From assembly GCA_934148875.1 (NCBI GenBank), contig CAKPDJ010000077.1:1-5159 (forward strand): a stretch of 5,159 nt of DNA, written 5' to 3'. The notes under the pieces were generated by a model, which saw only the letters and a program-made list of their open reading frames with translations, did not search any database and had not been told where the DNA came from. Made by a program: the position numbers and the translations under genes. This document shows positions 5,083-5,159 of this stretch, one piece after another. How positions within the stretch are numbered: position 1 is the stretch's first letter; each line of letters begins with the position of its first letter. Source of the stretch: an uncultured Bacilli bacterium (GTDB lineage Bacteria > Bacillota_I > Bacilli_A > RF39 > UBA660).

Positions 5083-5159
5083 GGTTCTATAATAAATAGT
5101 GTTGGTGAGAAAAATCACTGACATTATTTTTAGTTAATAAAAAAGAGTCATATCAGAAA
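5083..5159 (+). mobile_element. Possible left end of an ISL3-like insertion sequence (partial)
   Basis: From GGTTCT (5083) the plus strand reads into AAATAGTGTTGGTGA, which recalls from memory the terminal inverted repeats of ISL3-family elements (GGTTCT/GGCTCT start, GTGTTGGTG about 15-20 bases in). The sequence holds no gene and separates a minus-strand terminator from whatever gene it serves, as an insertion might. No transposase and no second end are in the window, so this remains a resemblance. The alternative is an ordinary intergenic region with a plus-strand RNA hairpin. Confidence 0.3.
5094..5131 (+). other. 15-bp hairpin with T run, best formed in plus-strand RNA
   Basis: The left arm AAATAGTGTTGGTGA (5094-5108), loop GAAAAA and right arm TCACTGACATTATTT (5115-5129) pair over all 15 positions in plus-strand RNA. 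Three of the pairs are G-U. On the minus strand those three become A-C mismatches, so the structure favours plus-strand RNA. The right arm ends in a T run extending to 5131, which makes it terminator-like. No plus-strand gene precedes it. It could block outside transcription entering an element to the right. Confidence 0.6.

Noticed and set aside
1..5159. Mycoplasma-type code with TGA as tryptophan
   Set aside because: The tryptophans I checked in recD2 and the 55-aa gene are TGG, and all main frames end in TAA without needing TGA readthrough.
1..5159. CRISPR array, tRNA or rRNA genes, riboswitch
   Set aside because: No spaced direct repeats, no cloverleaf or rRNA-like sequence, and no conserved riboswitch or T-box motif were seen in the short gaps, all under 130 bases.

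Overview
The window is very AT-rich, low-GC DNA. Every gene I can support lies on the minus strand, so transcription runs from high to low coordinates. Tryptophan is encoded by TGG where I checked (recD2 and the 55-aa gene), and I saw no sign of TGA being read through, so the standard bacterial code applies. Base composition, strong GGAGG-type ribosome-binding sites, a YrrC-type RecD2, an MtaB/YqeV enzyme and a TasA/camelysin-like secreted protein all point to a low-GC Bacillota/Bacilli lineage, perhaps an uncultured gut Bacilli or Erysipelotrichia-like organism. That placement is inference.

In order of transcription (right to left): 5083-5159 is non-coding and holds a plus-strand hairpin that may be the end of an insertion sequence. 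A strong minus-strand terminator follows at 5052-5077. mtaB (tRNA t6A37 methylthiotransferase, 3701-4987) has its own extended -10 promoter. A 100-base AT-rich gap leads to a two-gene unit: an unrecognised single-pass membrane protein (3007-3582) and a 77-aa YrzB/DUF1292-like protein (2769-3002), 4 bases apart and probably translationally coupled. A terminator overlapped by a promoter separates this unit from recD2 (510-2711), a complete SF1B 5'-3' DNA helicase. After it come a 55-aa Met-rich membrane peptide (256-423) with a perfect 10-bp terminator, and the first 50 codons of a secreted TasA/camelysin-like protein that leaves the window at base 1.

The genes do not form one pathway. recD2 acts in DNA repair and replication-fork maintenance, mtaB in tRNA modification for decoding ANN codons, and the remaining genes are envelope or unknown proteins. 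No gap exceeds 300 bases. I see no convincing undescribed multi-gene system here. The most notable points are the compact terminator/promoter overlap before recD2, the structured possible mobile-element end at the right edge, and the uncharacterised membrane-protein/YrzB-like pair.
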